This document shows, piece by piece, positions 57,260-64,000 of a stretch of 64,000 nucleotides of DNA. The stretch spans positions 9,150 through 73,149 of the forward strand of contig NZ_JAHYSG010000062.1 of NCBI RefSeq assembly GCF_022095675.1. The letters are read 5' to 3'. Made by a program: the position numbers and the translations under genes. Below the pieces are notes generated by a model. It had not been told where the DNA came from. It did no database searches and worked only from the letters and a program-made list of their open reading frames with translations. Origin of the DNA: Dactylosporangium sp. AC04546. Lineage in GTDB: Bacteria; Actinomycetota; Actinomycetes; Mycobacteriales; Micromonosporaceae. Numbering within the stretch: position 1 is the stretch's first letter; each line of letters begins with the position of its first letter.

Positions 57260-57811
57260 CTACCAGAGGCGGTCGATCTGCCCGCAGTACAACAGGATCC
57301 GCGAATGTTCGAAGGCCCGGCGCCGGCGGATGGCGCGGTCCGAGCGGAAGCTCGCCATCGTGACCTTGTCGAAGCCCGGGCGGTCGCTGGGGAACGGGGC
57401 GGACTCGGTGCCGCCGACGAGCACGGTGCCGGGCAGCTCGACCCAGCCGGACCGGGTGTAGAACGGGGCGAGCGGCCGGTCGCAGGTGAAGATGCCGACG
57501 TCGGCCGCGATGCGCTCGCGGGCCGCGGTGACGAGCCGGGAGCCGTGTCCCCGGCCGCGGTGCTCCGGGTGGGTGACGACGGTGCTCAGGCCGGCCGCGG
57601 ACCACCGCTCGCCGGCGTGGTCGAGATCCTTGTGCAGGATGTCGAGCGCGGCCAGGACGGCGTCGTCGTCGACCAGCAGCAGGCTCAGCGGCCGCAGCGC
57701 CGGGTCGTGGGCGAAGTCGGGCCCGGGCCAGGCCGAGCGGCGCAGCTCGGCGACCTGGGCCCGCAGGCCGGCCGGCGTGGCCGCCTCGGGGTACGCGACG
57801 ATGCCGTGCAC
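57260..57811 (-). CDS. GNAT-family N-acetyltransferase
   Basis: A 183-residue acetyltransferase: GLSTVVTHPEHRGRGHGSRLVTAARERI forms the acetyl-CoA site, and APFYTRSGWVEL is the following strand-helix. The N-terminal half (LLLVDDDAVLAALDILHKDLDH) fits the acceptor side. The C-terminus extends past the usual fold (RRRRAFEHSRILLYCGQIDRLW). It lies between the MMPL promoter and an exported protein gene on the same strand. The substrate is unknown. Confidence 0.88.
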   Translation of the reverse strand: MHGIVAYPEAATPAGLRAQVAELRRSAWPGPDFAHDPALRPLSLLLVDDDAVLAALDILHKDLDHAGERWSAAGLSTVVTHPEHRGRGHGSRLVTAARERIAADVGIFTCDRPLAPFYTRSGWVELPGTVLVGGTESAPFPSDRPGFDKVTMASFRSDRAIRRRRAFEHSRILLYCGQIDRLW

Positions 57812-57830
57812 CCCGAGGACGGTAGCCGGG

Positions 57831-58835
57831 TCAGGCCGGGTTCGTGTAGAGATTCACGTCGTACGTGCGGGAGAACGCGCCGGGCACCGTGAAGTACGCG
57901 GCCGCCACCCGGGCCGGATCGGTGGCCAGCTCGCCGCGCCCCGGGACGTCGTCGCCGTCGTCCCAGCCCCACGGGGCGTTCGCCGAGTCCGTGGTGCAGT
58001 CCCAGGTGCCCACGCCGCACGCGTCGGAGCCGCTGCCGGCGTCGTCACCGGCGAAGGTGCCCCAGCTCGCGAACAGGGCGGTGTTGTTGCGCTGCGACCA
58101 CAGGCCGCCGGCCGCGAAGATGCTCACCAGTTTGTACCGCACGTCCCGGTCGTCGCCGTTCGCCGGAAGCTCGGAGACGGTCGCCGAGGGGTAGTACACG
58201 ATGCCGTCGCCGTTGATGCTGTACTGCGGGTAGGCCTTCAGCCCGTGGCCGTGCGTCTCCTGCGCGGTCACCGGGTGCTGGAACCCGTCGTGCGGCGACG
58301 ACTGGAACTGCAGCGTGCCGTCGACCGTCTCGCCGCCGTTGGTCCAGCTGCTCCCGGCCGGCGTGTACGAGTAGAAGTCGGAGTGCGCGACGGTGACCGC
58401 GGCGCGCAGGATGCCGTACTGCGAGCCGTCGCGCTCGATCGTGAAGAGCACACCCTCGCCGTCGTTCTCGTGCTCGGTCTCGAAGAACGGGTGATCGGCC
58501 CAGTCCCGGGGGTGGTAGAAGAGGTACGTCAGGTACCAGTGCGTGCTGGTCGTCACCACCGAGTAGTAGACGGTCGCGGCGAGCGGGTAGGACGGCGCGT
58601 GGTCCCAGTTGTCGCGGCCCACCCAGTTGCCGTCGAAGTCGATCCTGGTGATGTAGTCGGCCCGCCCGGCCATCGCGTGCCCGCCGGTCACGTCCACGTC
58701 CTGGTAGTGGATCGGCGCCCACCGCAGCGCCAGGTCGGCGTCGCTGACGCCCGCCGCCGCGCTGCCCGGGAAAGCGGGAACGGCGAGGGTCGCCCCGAGG
58801 ACGACGGCCGCCGCGATCCTGCTCCACTTGCGCAT
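57831..58835 (-). CDS. Secreted protein of unknown function
   Basis: A 334-residue Sec-exported protein. The ATG at 58835 has a GGGAG site 6 bp upstream and starts a clean signal peptide (RKWSRIAAAVVLGATLAVPA). The mature part is rich in aromatic and acidic residues: ALRWAPIHYQDVDVTGG, ITRIDFDGNWVGRDNWD, WYLTYLFYHPRDW, a HENDGEG motif, AHSDFYSYTP, and ETHGHGLKAYPQY. The HENDGEG segment recalls the metal-binding His/Asp/Glu motif of necrosis-inducing-type toxins and Vps62-like proteins, but the match is only suggestive. Confidence 0.82.
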   Translation of the reverse strand: MRKWSRIAAAVVLGATLAVPAFPGSAAAGVSDADLALRWAPIHYQDVDVTGGHAMAGRADYITRIDFDGNWVGRDNWDHAPSYPLAATVYYSVVTTSTHWYLTYLFYHPRDWADHPFFETEHENDGEGVLFTIERDGSQYGILRAAVTVAHSDFYSYTPAGSSWTNGGETVDGTLQFQSSPHDGFQHPVTAQETHGHGLKAYPQYSINGDGIVYYPSATVSELPANGDDRDVRYKLVSIFAAGGLWSQRNNTALFASWGTFAGDDAGSGSDACGVGTWDCTTDSANAPWGWDDGDDVPGRGELATDPARVAAAYFTVPGAFSRTYDVNLYTNPA

Positions 58836-59042
58836 CTGTGCTCCCACATTCGGTACCGATAGATGGGCGAGAATGTAGGGAGTCATCTATGCAATGGCGT
58901 GTCGCGGCGACGACCGCCGAACGAAGTGCGGCGATCCGTCCGGCAACGTTCCGGTTTGCGCGAGATGACCGGCGACTGTCTTTCCGCTCCGGCGTGCTCT
59001 ACCCCGGGCGCCGAGGATGATCGCGTTCAGTAACATGCGCCG

Positions 59043-59681
59043 GTGACCGACAACCAGGCCGCCTACCTCGCCACCACGAGCGAGTCGTGGACGGCCGTCG
59101 CCGAGGCGTACGCCGAGGAGTCGCGGTCGGCGCTGGACTTCAAACCCTTCGGCCGGGCGATGCTCGGGGTGTTCGCCGAGCTCGTCGACGGCCTGGTCGC
59201 CGACCTCGGCTGCGGCCCGGGCAACACGACGGAGCACCTGCACCGGCTCGGCCTGGAGGTGTTCGGGGTGGACCTGGCCCCGGGCATGGTCGCGGTGGCC
59301 CGCCGGGCCTACCCGCACCTGTCGTTCGAGGTCGGCACGATGACGGCCCTGGACCTCCCGCCGGGTGAGCTGGGCGGGATCCTCGCGTGGTACTCGATCG
59401 TGAACACCCCGCTCGGCGACCTGCCGCGGGTGTTCGCCGAGTTCCACCGGGTGCTGGCCCCGGGCGGCCACGTCCTGCTCGGCTTCCAGGTGCGCTCCGA
59501 GTCGCGGCACGTGACCCACGGCTTCGGCAGCGAGATCTCGCTGGACTTCCACCGCCACCCGCCGGAGGCGGTGACCGGCCTGCTGGGCGACGCCGGCTTC
59601 GCCGTCCTCGCCCAGCTCCTCCGCGAGCCCGACGACCAGGAACACAGCCGCCAGGCCCACATCCTGGCCCGGAAGCGCTGA
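59043..59681 (+). CDS. SAM-dependent methyltransferase
   Basis: A 212-residue class-I methyltransferase with motif I VADLGCGPGNTTEHL, acidic residue after strand 2 (VFGVDLAPGMV), and VLAPGGHVLLGFQV. The GTG start has only a weak ribosome site. It is divergent from the secreted protein and followed by a GC-rich stem and then the AT-rich nested palindrome at 59719. The acceptor is unknown. Confidence 0.9.
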   Translation: MTDNQAAYLATTSESWTAVAEAYAEESRSALDFKPFGRAMLGVFAELVDGLVADLGCGPGNTTEHLHRLGLEVFGVDLAPGMVAVARRAYPHLSFEVGTMTALDLPPGELGGILAWYSIVNTPLGDLPRVFAEFHRVLAPGGHVLLGFQVRSESRHVTHGFGSEISLDFHRHPPEAVTGLLGDAGFAVLAQLLREPDDQEHSRQAHILARKR

Positions 59682-59718
59682 GTCCCCCACGGCGCGGGGG
59701 AGGGGGTGCGCGGCCGGC

Positions 59719-59758
59719 GATATTCCGGTCAGGAATACATATTCCTCACAGGAATATC
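59719..59758. repeat. AT-rich nested palindrome
   Basis: GATATTCC (59719-59726) and GGAATATC (59751-59758) enclose the inner palindrome AGGAATACATATTCCT (59731-59746), with symmetric 4-bp spacers. The whole 40 bp reads almost the same on both strands. It is strongly AT-rich compared with its surroundings and lies between two convergent genes. Confidence 0.85.
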
Positions 59759-59843
59759 CCACGAGCGAGACACCCTGCTCCTCGGGCGAACCGTGCCCGG
59801 CGGATGGTTGGGGCTCTCGCGCCCGGCCGGGCTGCAGCGGCTG

Positions 59844-60464
59844 CTAGAAGGCGCTCACCCGGGGCCGGGCGGCGGCGTCGCGGCCCGCGCAGAGCAGGGC
59901 GAGGGCCGTGATCGGCCCGCAGATGACCGGCCCGTCGCCGATCGCGAAGTCGGCGTCGGTGGCCTCGAGGCGGTGCCCGCGCAGTCGCTTTGTGGCCGGG
60001 AACGGCGGTGGCCAGCGCATCGTCCACATCCGGGTGATGGCTTCGGCGACCGCGTCGGGCGCCGTCGGCAGCTCCCGGCCGAGCGGCACGGCGATGTCCT
60101 GGCCGTGCACGAGGATGTCGATGAGCGTCTCCCGCACGGTGACACCGGCGTTGTGCCGCCGGTTGCCGACCGTGGCCCGGATCGCCGCGACGATCGCCTC
60201 CGGCGTCAGCTCCCGCGCCCGCGCGCGGGCCAGGTCGCTCGTCAGCCGCTCGACGTCGAACCGGGCCCGCACCATCGCGGGCAGCGACGTGAGCAGCTGC
60301 CCGAACCGGAGCTCCTGGAGCGTCAGGTGCGCGGCCACGTCCCGCACCGTCCAGCCCTCGCACAGCGAGGCGTGCTCCCACTCCTCGGGCCGCAGCGCGC
60401 CGAGCAGCTCCGCCACGGCGGCCCGCTGCCGGTCGATCGCGAGCCAGACCTGGTCGTCGTTCAT
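59844..60464 (-). CDS. DinB-like/mycothiol-dependent maleylpyruvate isomerase-family protein
   Basis: A 206-residue four-helix-bundle protein. The actinobacterial signature LRPEEWEHASLCEGWTVRDVAAHL and the metal-binding His residues (HLTLQELRF, DILVHGQDIAVPLGR) are present. Family members bind a divalent metal and often use mycothiol. The ATG overlaps the TetR stop (ATGA). It is the last gene of a MmcQ-TetR-DinB run and is probably regulated by that TetR. Substrate unknown. Confidence 0.88.
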   Translation of the reverse strand: MNDDQVWLAIDRQRAAVAELLGALRPEEWEHASLCEGWTVRDVAAHLTLQELRFGQLLTSLPAMVRARFDVERLTSDLARARARELTPEAIVAAIRATVGNRRHNAGVTVRETLIDILVHGQDIAVPLGRELPTAPDAVAEAITRMWTMRWPPPFPATKRLRGHRLEATDADFAIGDGPVICGPITALALLCAGRDAAARPRVSAF

Positions 60465-61036
60465 GACGGCTCCTCCTTGGCGGGGCGGATGACGGACTCG
60501 ACCATGGCGCGGATCTGGGGCGCCGGGTCGAAGGCCGGGGCGGGCATCGCGAGCTCGTGCAGGACCAGGCCGGTCCAGTGGTTCGCGATCAGCGGCCCCT
60601 CGCGGTCGGGGTCGGTCGAGCCGGCCGCGCGCAGCCAGGCCCGGAACCATTCGTTGACCCGGGCGCCGGTCGCCAGCAGCTGCTCGCGCAGCGCCGGCTG
60701 GATCGCCGACTCGACCAGGATCGCGTATCGGCACAGGGTCAGCCGCCGGTGCGGCCCGGTCGCCGCGTGGGCGGCGCGGATCATCACGTCGGCCAGCCCG
60801 GCCGGCGAGGTCGGCACCGCGACGAGCGCGATCTCCTCCCAGAGCGCCCGCTCCCGCTCGGCGAACCGCTCGACGACGGCGTTGATGAGCGCCTCGCGCG
60901 TGCGGAACAGGTTGGACGTGGACCCGGCGGGCAGGCCGGCCGCGGCGTCGACCGCCCGGTGGGTGAGGGCACGGATGCCGGACCCGCCGATCACGTCGAT
61001 CGCAGCGTCGAGGAGGTCATCACGCCGGTTGGGCAC
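60461..61036 (-). CDS. TetR-family regulator
   Basis: A 191-residue regulator with N-terminal HTH (RRDDLLDAAIDVIGGSGIRALTHRAVDAAAGLPAGSTSNLF) and a helical ligand domain. The GTG start lies 17 bp inside the end of the preceding MmcQ-like gene, and its stop overlaps the DinB-like gene, so all three are one unit. It is likely an autorepressor of this unit. Confidence 0.92.
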   Translation of the reverse strand: MPNRRDDLLDAAIDVIGGSGIRALTHRAVDAAAGLPAGSTSNLFRTREALINAVVERFAERERALWEEIALVAVPTSPAGLADVMIRAAHAATGPHRRLTLCRYAILVESAIQPALREQLLATGARVNEWFRAWLRAAGSTDPDREGPLIANHWTGLVLHELAMPAPAFDPAPQIRAMVESVIRPAKEEPS

Positions 61037-61421
61037 GCGACCAGACTACATCCGTAGTTAATTTGACTACAAGTGTTGTGCGAGCCCGTTTCGGGGCCTG
61101 GATGCGGTAGCTCTCGGTCAGCAGTTCGGTGACCTCCTCCCAGTCGGTGTCGTCGCCCAGGGTCATCACCACGACGTCGTCGCCCCAGCTCGCCTTCGCG
61201 AACGGCGGCCCGCTCGCGAGCAATCCGGCGATCTCGTCCCCGGGCGAGCGGAACGAGACCACGCAGTCGTCGTCGCGCATATACACATGAGCGATCGTTC
61301 TCTGCCGGACCCGCCAGCGCGTGCCGATCCACGCCGGCTGCTCGTGGGTCTCCGGCAGGGCGCCGCAGATCGCCCGCAGCCGGGTCAGATAGGTGCTCGG
61401 AACGTCGTCGGGGTCCGTCAT
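61020..61421 (-). CDS. MmcQ/YjbR-family protein
   Basis: A 133-residue protein of the MmcQ/YjbR fold (ALPETHEQPAWIGTRWRVRQRTIAHVY, VVSFRSPGDEIAGLLA, WEEVTELLTESYRIQAPK). This is a DNA-binding-like alpha/beta fold of unclear function, frequent beside TetR genes. It overlaps the TetR gene by 17 bp. Confidence 0.88.
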   Translation of the reverse strand: MTDPDDVPSTYLTRLRAICGALPETHEQPAWIGTRWRVRQRTIAHVYMRDDDCVVSFRSPGDEIAGLLASGPPFAKASWGDDVVVMTLGDDTDWEEVTELLTESYRIQAPKRARTTLVVKLTTDVVWSRAQPA

Positions 61422-61460
61422 GGCTGCACCGTACCGGCGGGGTACGACAATTTCGGCGGC

Positions 61461-62063
61461 TCAGGAAGCGCCGGCGGTGAAGGCCGCGAGCAGCGCCCGG
61501 GCCGTGCCGAGCACGATCTCGGCCGCCTCGTCGCGCGACTGGCCGGCCACGTCGAGCAGCCACGCCAGCGTCTCGATCCCCGTCGCGGACCGGATCGCCA
61601 CGGCCAGCCGGTCCACGTCGGGGCCGGGGTGCGTGGCTCGCAGCGGTACCAACGCCTCGGCGATCCACGTGATCGCCCGGCCCTGCCGCAGTGCCGGGCG
61701 GGCCGCGCCGGGCTCCAGCGAGAGCCGCAGCGAGGTGCGCAGTTGCGGTTCCCATTCGAAGTTGTACCGCGTGAACGCCCGGATCACCGCGTCGAGCCGC
61801 TCGCCCGGATCGTCCGGCGGGCCGGCCGGCAGCAGCGACTCCGGTGCCAGCTGCGGATGGGCGGCGACCAGCAGTGCCCGCTGATTGGCGAAGTAGCGGT
61901 AGGCGGTCGTGCGCGACACGCCCGCATGCTCGGCGGCCTCCTCGACCTGAGGCGTCAGCCCGCGCGCGAGGAGCTCCCGGGTGGCGTCCACCAGCGCCTG
62001 CCTGGTGCGGGACTTCTGCTGCGTTCGGCCGGTCGACTCATATGGTACTGGCATTGCCATCAT
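61461..62063 (-). CDS. TetR-family regulator divergent from a cupin-like protein
   Basis: A 200-residue TetR regulator. HTH: RTRQALVDATRELLARGL and EEAAEHAGVSRTTAYRYFANQRALL. The start may be the first or second ATG (62063 or 62060). It is divergent from the small cupin gene with only 14 bp between starts, and ATGGTAC direct repeats (62042, 62062) overlap the region, so it probably represses both genes. Confidence 0.92.
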   Translation of the reverse strand: MMAMPVPYESTGRTQQKSRTRQALVDATRELLARGLTPQVEEAAEHAGVSRTTAYRYFANQRALLVAAHPQLAPESLLPAGPPDDPGERLDAVIRAFTRYNFEWEPQLRTSLRLSLEPGAARPALRQGRAITWIAEALVPLRATHPGPDVDRLAVAIRSATGIETLAWLLDVAGQSRDEAAEIVLGTARALLAAFTAGAS

Positions 62064-62068
62064 GGTAC
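62042..62068. promoter_or_regulatory. ATGGTAC direct repeats in TetR/cupin divergent region
   Basis: ATGGTAC occurs at 62042-62048 and 62062-62068, 20 bp apart, spanning the TetR start and the short divergent gap. This is a candidate operator for the TetR protein. Confidence 0.4.
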
Positions 62069-62077
62069 CCTAGTCCC

Positions 62078-62428
62078 ATGGAACTCCAGTCCCATGATCC
62101 CGCCGTCAGCGACCCGAACCTCTACCGCGTCGTGTTCGAGAACGCGCGGGTCCGGGTCCTGGAATACCGTGACCAGCCCGGCGACCGCACCAACCCGCAC
62201 CGCCACCCCGACAGCGTCATGGTCACGCTCAGCGCGTTCCGCCGCCGCGTGTCGTCCGGCGGTCGCGAGGTCGACGTCGACCTGCCGGCCAACGAGGTGC
62301 GCTGGCTGCCAGCGCAGGAGCACAGCGGTCACAACACCGGCGACACCGGCACGCACACGCTGTTCGTCGAGCTCAAGAACGCTGCGGTACCGGTGGCGGG
62401 TGGAGCCCTCGGCCCTGACGCTCCGTAG
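62078..62428 (+). CDS. Small cupin-fold protein
   Basis: A 116-residue single-domain cupin: VRVLEYRDQPGDRTNPHRHPDSVMV carries the first metal-type motif, and NEVRWLPAQEHSGHNTGDTGTHTLFVELK the second. Both hold His residues that could bind a metal. Similar proteins are annotated as cytoplasmic cupins, with enzymatic or sensing roles. The ATG lies 14 bp from the divergent TetR gene. Confidence 0.88.
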   Translation: MELQSHDPAVSDPNLYRVVFENARVRVLEYRDQPGDRTNPHRHPDSVMVTLSAFRRRVSSGGREVDVDLPANEVRWLPAQEHSGHNTGDTGTHTLFVELKNAAVPVAGGALGPDAP

Positions 62429-62546
62429 CCGGGGTTGAACCGCGCCGCTACCCTGGCGGCATGTCGGGGGATGTGGTCCGGTCCACTGTGGAGCCCCTCG
62501 CGCCGTCCCGCTTCGGGCCCATGACCGCCTGTTACGCTCGCCGACC

Positions 62547-64000
62547 ATGACGGGTCAGCGCTTCCGGCTCGGGGTGGACTTCGGCACCTCGACGACGGTC
62601 GGCATGCTGCAGCGCCCCGACGGCCGTGTCCAGCCACTGCTGTTCGACGGCTCGCCGCTGCTGTCGTCGGCGGTGCTGCTCGGCCTGGACGGGCGCCTGC
62701 ACACCGGCCGGGACGCGGCCCACCTCGCCCGCAGCGCGCCCGAGCGCCTGGAGCCCAACCCGAAGCGGCGCATCGACGACGTCACCGTGCTGCTCGGCGA
62801 CACCGAGGTCGCGGTCCTCGACCTGATCGTCGCCGTCCTGCGCCGGGTCACGACGGAGGCGACCCGGGTCGCCGGCCCGATCACCGACATCGTCCTCACC
62901 CACCCCGCGAACTGGGGCTCCGGCCGCCGGGCGCTGCTCGCCGAGGCCGCGCGCCAGGTGGGGTACGGCGGGATCGAGCTCGTCGGCGAACCCCTCGCGG
63001 CCGCGATGTACCTGGCCCACGCCCGCGGCGGCGACCTGCCCGTCGGTGCCTGCGTGCTGGTGTACGACCTCGGCGCCGGCACCTGCGACGTCACGCTCCT
63101 GCGCCGCCAGCCCACCGGCTTCGCTCCCGTCGCCTCCGACGGCCTCAACGACCTGGGCGGCCTCGACGTCGACGCGGCGGTCATCGCGTTCCTCCAGGCG
63201 ACGTACGGCGAGCTGTGGACCTCGCCGGCCGCCCGCCGCCAGCTGTGGGACGACGTCCGCTCGGCGAAGGAGATGCTGTCGCGCGCGAGCGGCACGCTGG
63301 TCATGGTGCCGGCCCTGGCGAAGGAGGTCCCGCTGGGCCGCGAGCAGCTGGAGGGCCTGACCCGCCCGGTCCTGCGCCCGACGATCGCGATGACCCGCGC
63401 CCTGCTCCAGCAGTCCGCCGTCCCGCCGTCGGCGGTGGCGGGCGTGTTCCTGGTCGGCGGCTCGAGCCGCATTCCCCTCGTCGCCACCCTGCTCCACGAG
63501 GCGCTCGGCATCGCCCCGATCGTGGCCGAGCAGCCGGAGCTGGTGGTCGCCGAGGGCTCGCTGTACGCGTCGTCGCTCCCGCCGGTCACCCAGGCCTTCC
63601 CGGCGGCGACGATGGGCCCGTCGACGGCGGCGTTCCCGGCGACGTCGGGCTATCCGGCCGGGACGCCCTCGACGACCCCGTTCACCTCGCCGCTGACGTC
63701 GACGTTCGCGCCCCCGTCGTCGGGCCCGCCGTTCGCGGCGCCGGGAACCCCGTCCTCCGGTCCGCCGTATGCCCCACCGGCGACTCCGTCCTCAGGCCCG
63801 CCGTTCGCGCCGTCCTCCGGTCCGCCGTACGCTCCGTCCTCGGGCGCGCCGTTCGTGGCGCCCCCGGCCCCTTTCAGCCCGGCGGCGTCCCCGGTCTCCC
63901 CGTCGGTCCCGTACTCCCCGTCGACCCAGATCTCCGCCAACCCGGGCGTGACGAGCCCATACACCGCCGGCGCCCAGTTCCCGCCACCCCCGGTCCCGTC
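62547..64000 (+). CDS. Hsp70-like ATPase with proline-rich tail (3' partial)
   Basis: At least 484 residues; the frame is open to the window edge. The ATPase domain has GVDFGTSTTVGM, DLGAGTCDVTLL and VGGSSRIPLV motifs, intact for ATP binding and hydrolysis. After residue 350 the sequence becomes a Pro/Ser/Thr-rich tail with repeated SSGPPFAP/SSGPPYAP units. There is no peptide-binding domain within the visible part. It is related in design to the gene at 40809 (ATPase, low-complexity linker, then probably a membrane segment) and may be its paralog. Confidence 0.88.
   Translation, partial: MTGQRFRLGVDFGTSTTVGMLQRPDGRVQPLLFDGSPLLSSAVLLGLDGRLHTGRDAAHLARSAPERLEPNPKRRIDDVTVLLGDTEVAVLDLIVAVLRRVTTEATRVAGPITDIVLTHPANWGSGRRALLAEAARQVGYGGIELVGEPLAAAMYLAHARGGDLPVGACVLVYDLGAGTCDVTLLRRQPTGFAPVASDGLNDLGGLDVDAAVIAFLQATYGELWTSPAARRQLWDDVRSAKEMLSRASGTLVMVPALAKEVPLGREQLEGLTRPVLRPTIAMTRALLQQSAVPPSAVAGVFLVGGSSRIPLVATLLHEALGIAPIVAEQPELVVAEGSLYASSLPPVTQAFPAATMGPSTAAFPATSGYPAGTPSTTPFTSPLTSTFAPPSSGPPFAAPGTPSSGPPYAPPATPSSGPPFAPSSGPPYAPSSGAPFVAPPAPFSPAASPVSPSVPYSPSTQISANPGVTSPYTAGAQFPPPPVP

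Noticed and set aside
59706..61061. Plus-strand frame of about 450 codons beginning in the AT-rich palindrome
   Set aside because: It is antisense to the DinB-like, TetR and MmcQ genes, which have clear family motifs and coupled starts; no ribosome site.

Overview
The window is very GC-rich, almost wall-to-wall coding, with many GTG starts, 1-4 bp translational overlaps, SARP/AfsR-type and LacI/PadR/TetR/XRE regulators, Tat-type signal peptides and leaderless-looking promoters. This fits a large-genome soil actinomycete, most plausibly of the Micromonosporaceae (Actinoplanes or Dactylosporangium-like). The genus is inference. I saw no rRNA, tRNA or CRISPR array, and no phage block. The only transposon trace is one decayed IS200/IS605-type element.

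Layout. 1-4.0 kb: a 5'-truncated SARP-NB-ARC-TPR regulator converging on a secreted Calx-beta protein, then a small secreted protein. 4.2-10.2 kb (minus): a tightly packed operon of an all-helical protein that may be dioxygenase/PrnB-like, a PAS histidine kinase, a single-domain response regulator, a hybrid kinase and an N-terminally short P450. 10.3-13.7 kb (plus): an ABC exporter pair followed by a DesK/DesR-like two-component system whose kinase gene carries an apparent frameshift. 13.7-19.0 kb (minus): an EACC1-caspase conflict module, with one 1661-residue protein joining a caspase-like protease, a helical linker, an Hsp90-type ATPase and nine short helical (wHTH-type) repeats. 19.1-21.6 kb: Cu/Zn-SOD-like lipoprotein and a GGDEF-EAL protein.

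21.6-32.9 kb is a galactan/galactoside utilisation locus: LacI regulator, GH1 glycosidase, sugar ABC transporter (two permeases and a Tat/lipoprotein binding protein), SDR, GH53 endo-galactanase and GH2 beta-galactosidase. Three copies of a CTGTGAGCG-type palindrome sit at its three promoters. A deleted TnpB element has inserted between the permease and GH1 genes.

33.1-40.8 kb (plus): five genes chained by 4-bp overlaps: a Pls-like single-module NRPS with membrane and hexapeptide-repeat domains, a DDAH-type amidinohydrolase, two BPL_N (glutamine-amidotransferase-like) proteins and a membrane acyltransferase-like protein. I could not match this set to a described pathway. It is followed by an Hsp70-like membrane protein. 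That gene and the acyltransferase gene share copies of a 20-bp palindrome expressed as SVDRPN or SVSRPTDR peptides.

43-64 kb is mixed accessory metabolism: pectinesterase, a class-V PLP enzyme operon, GNAT enzymes, a PadR operon with a clear autoregulatory operator, a 2OG-Fe(II) dioxygenase, a secreted discoidin/beta-helix protein, a TPR protein, XRE/SDR and TetR/cupin divergent pairs, an MMPL transporter, a DinB-like/TetR/MmcQ operon, and a second Hsp70-like gene that runs off the right edge.
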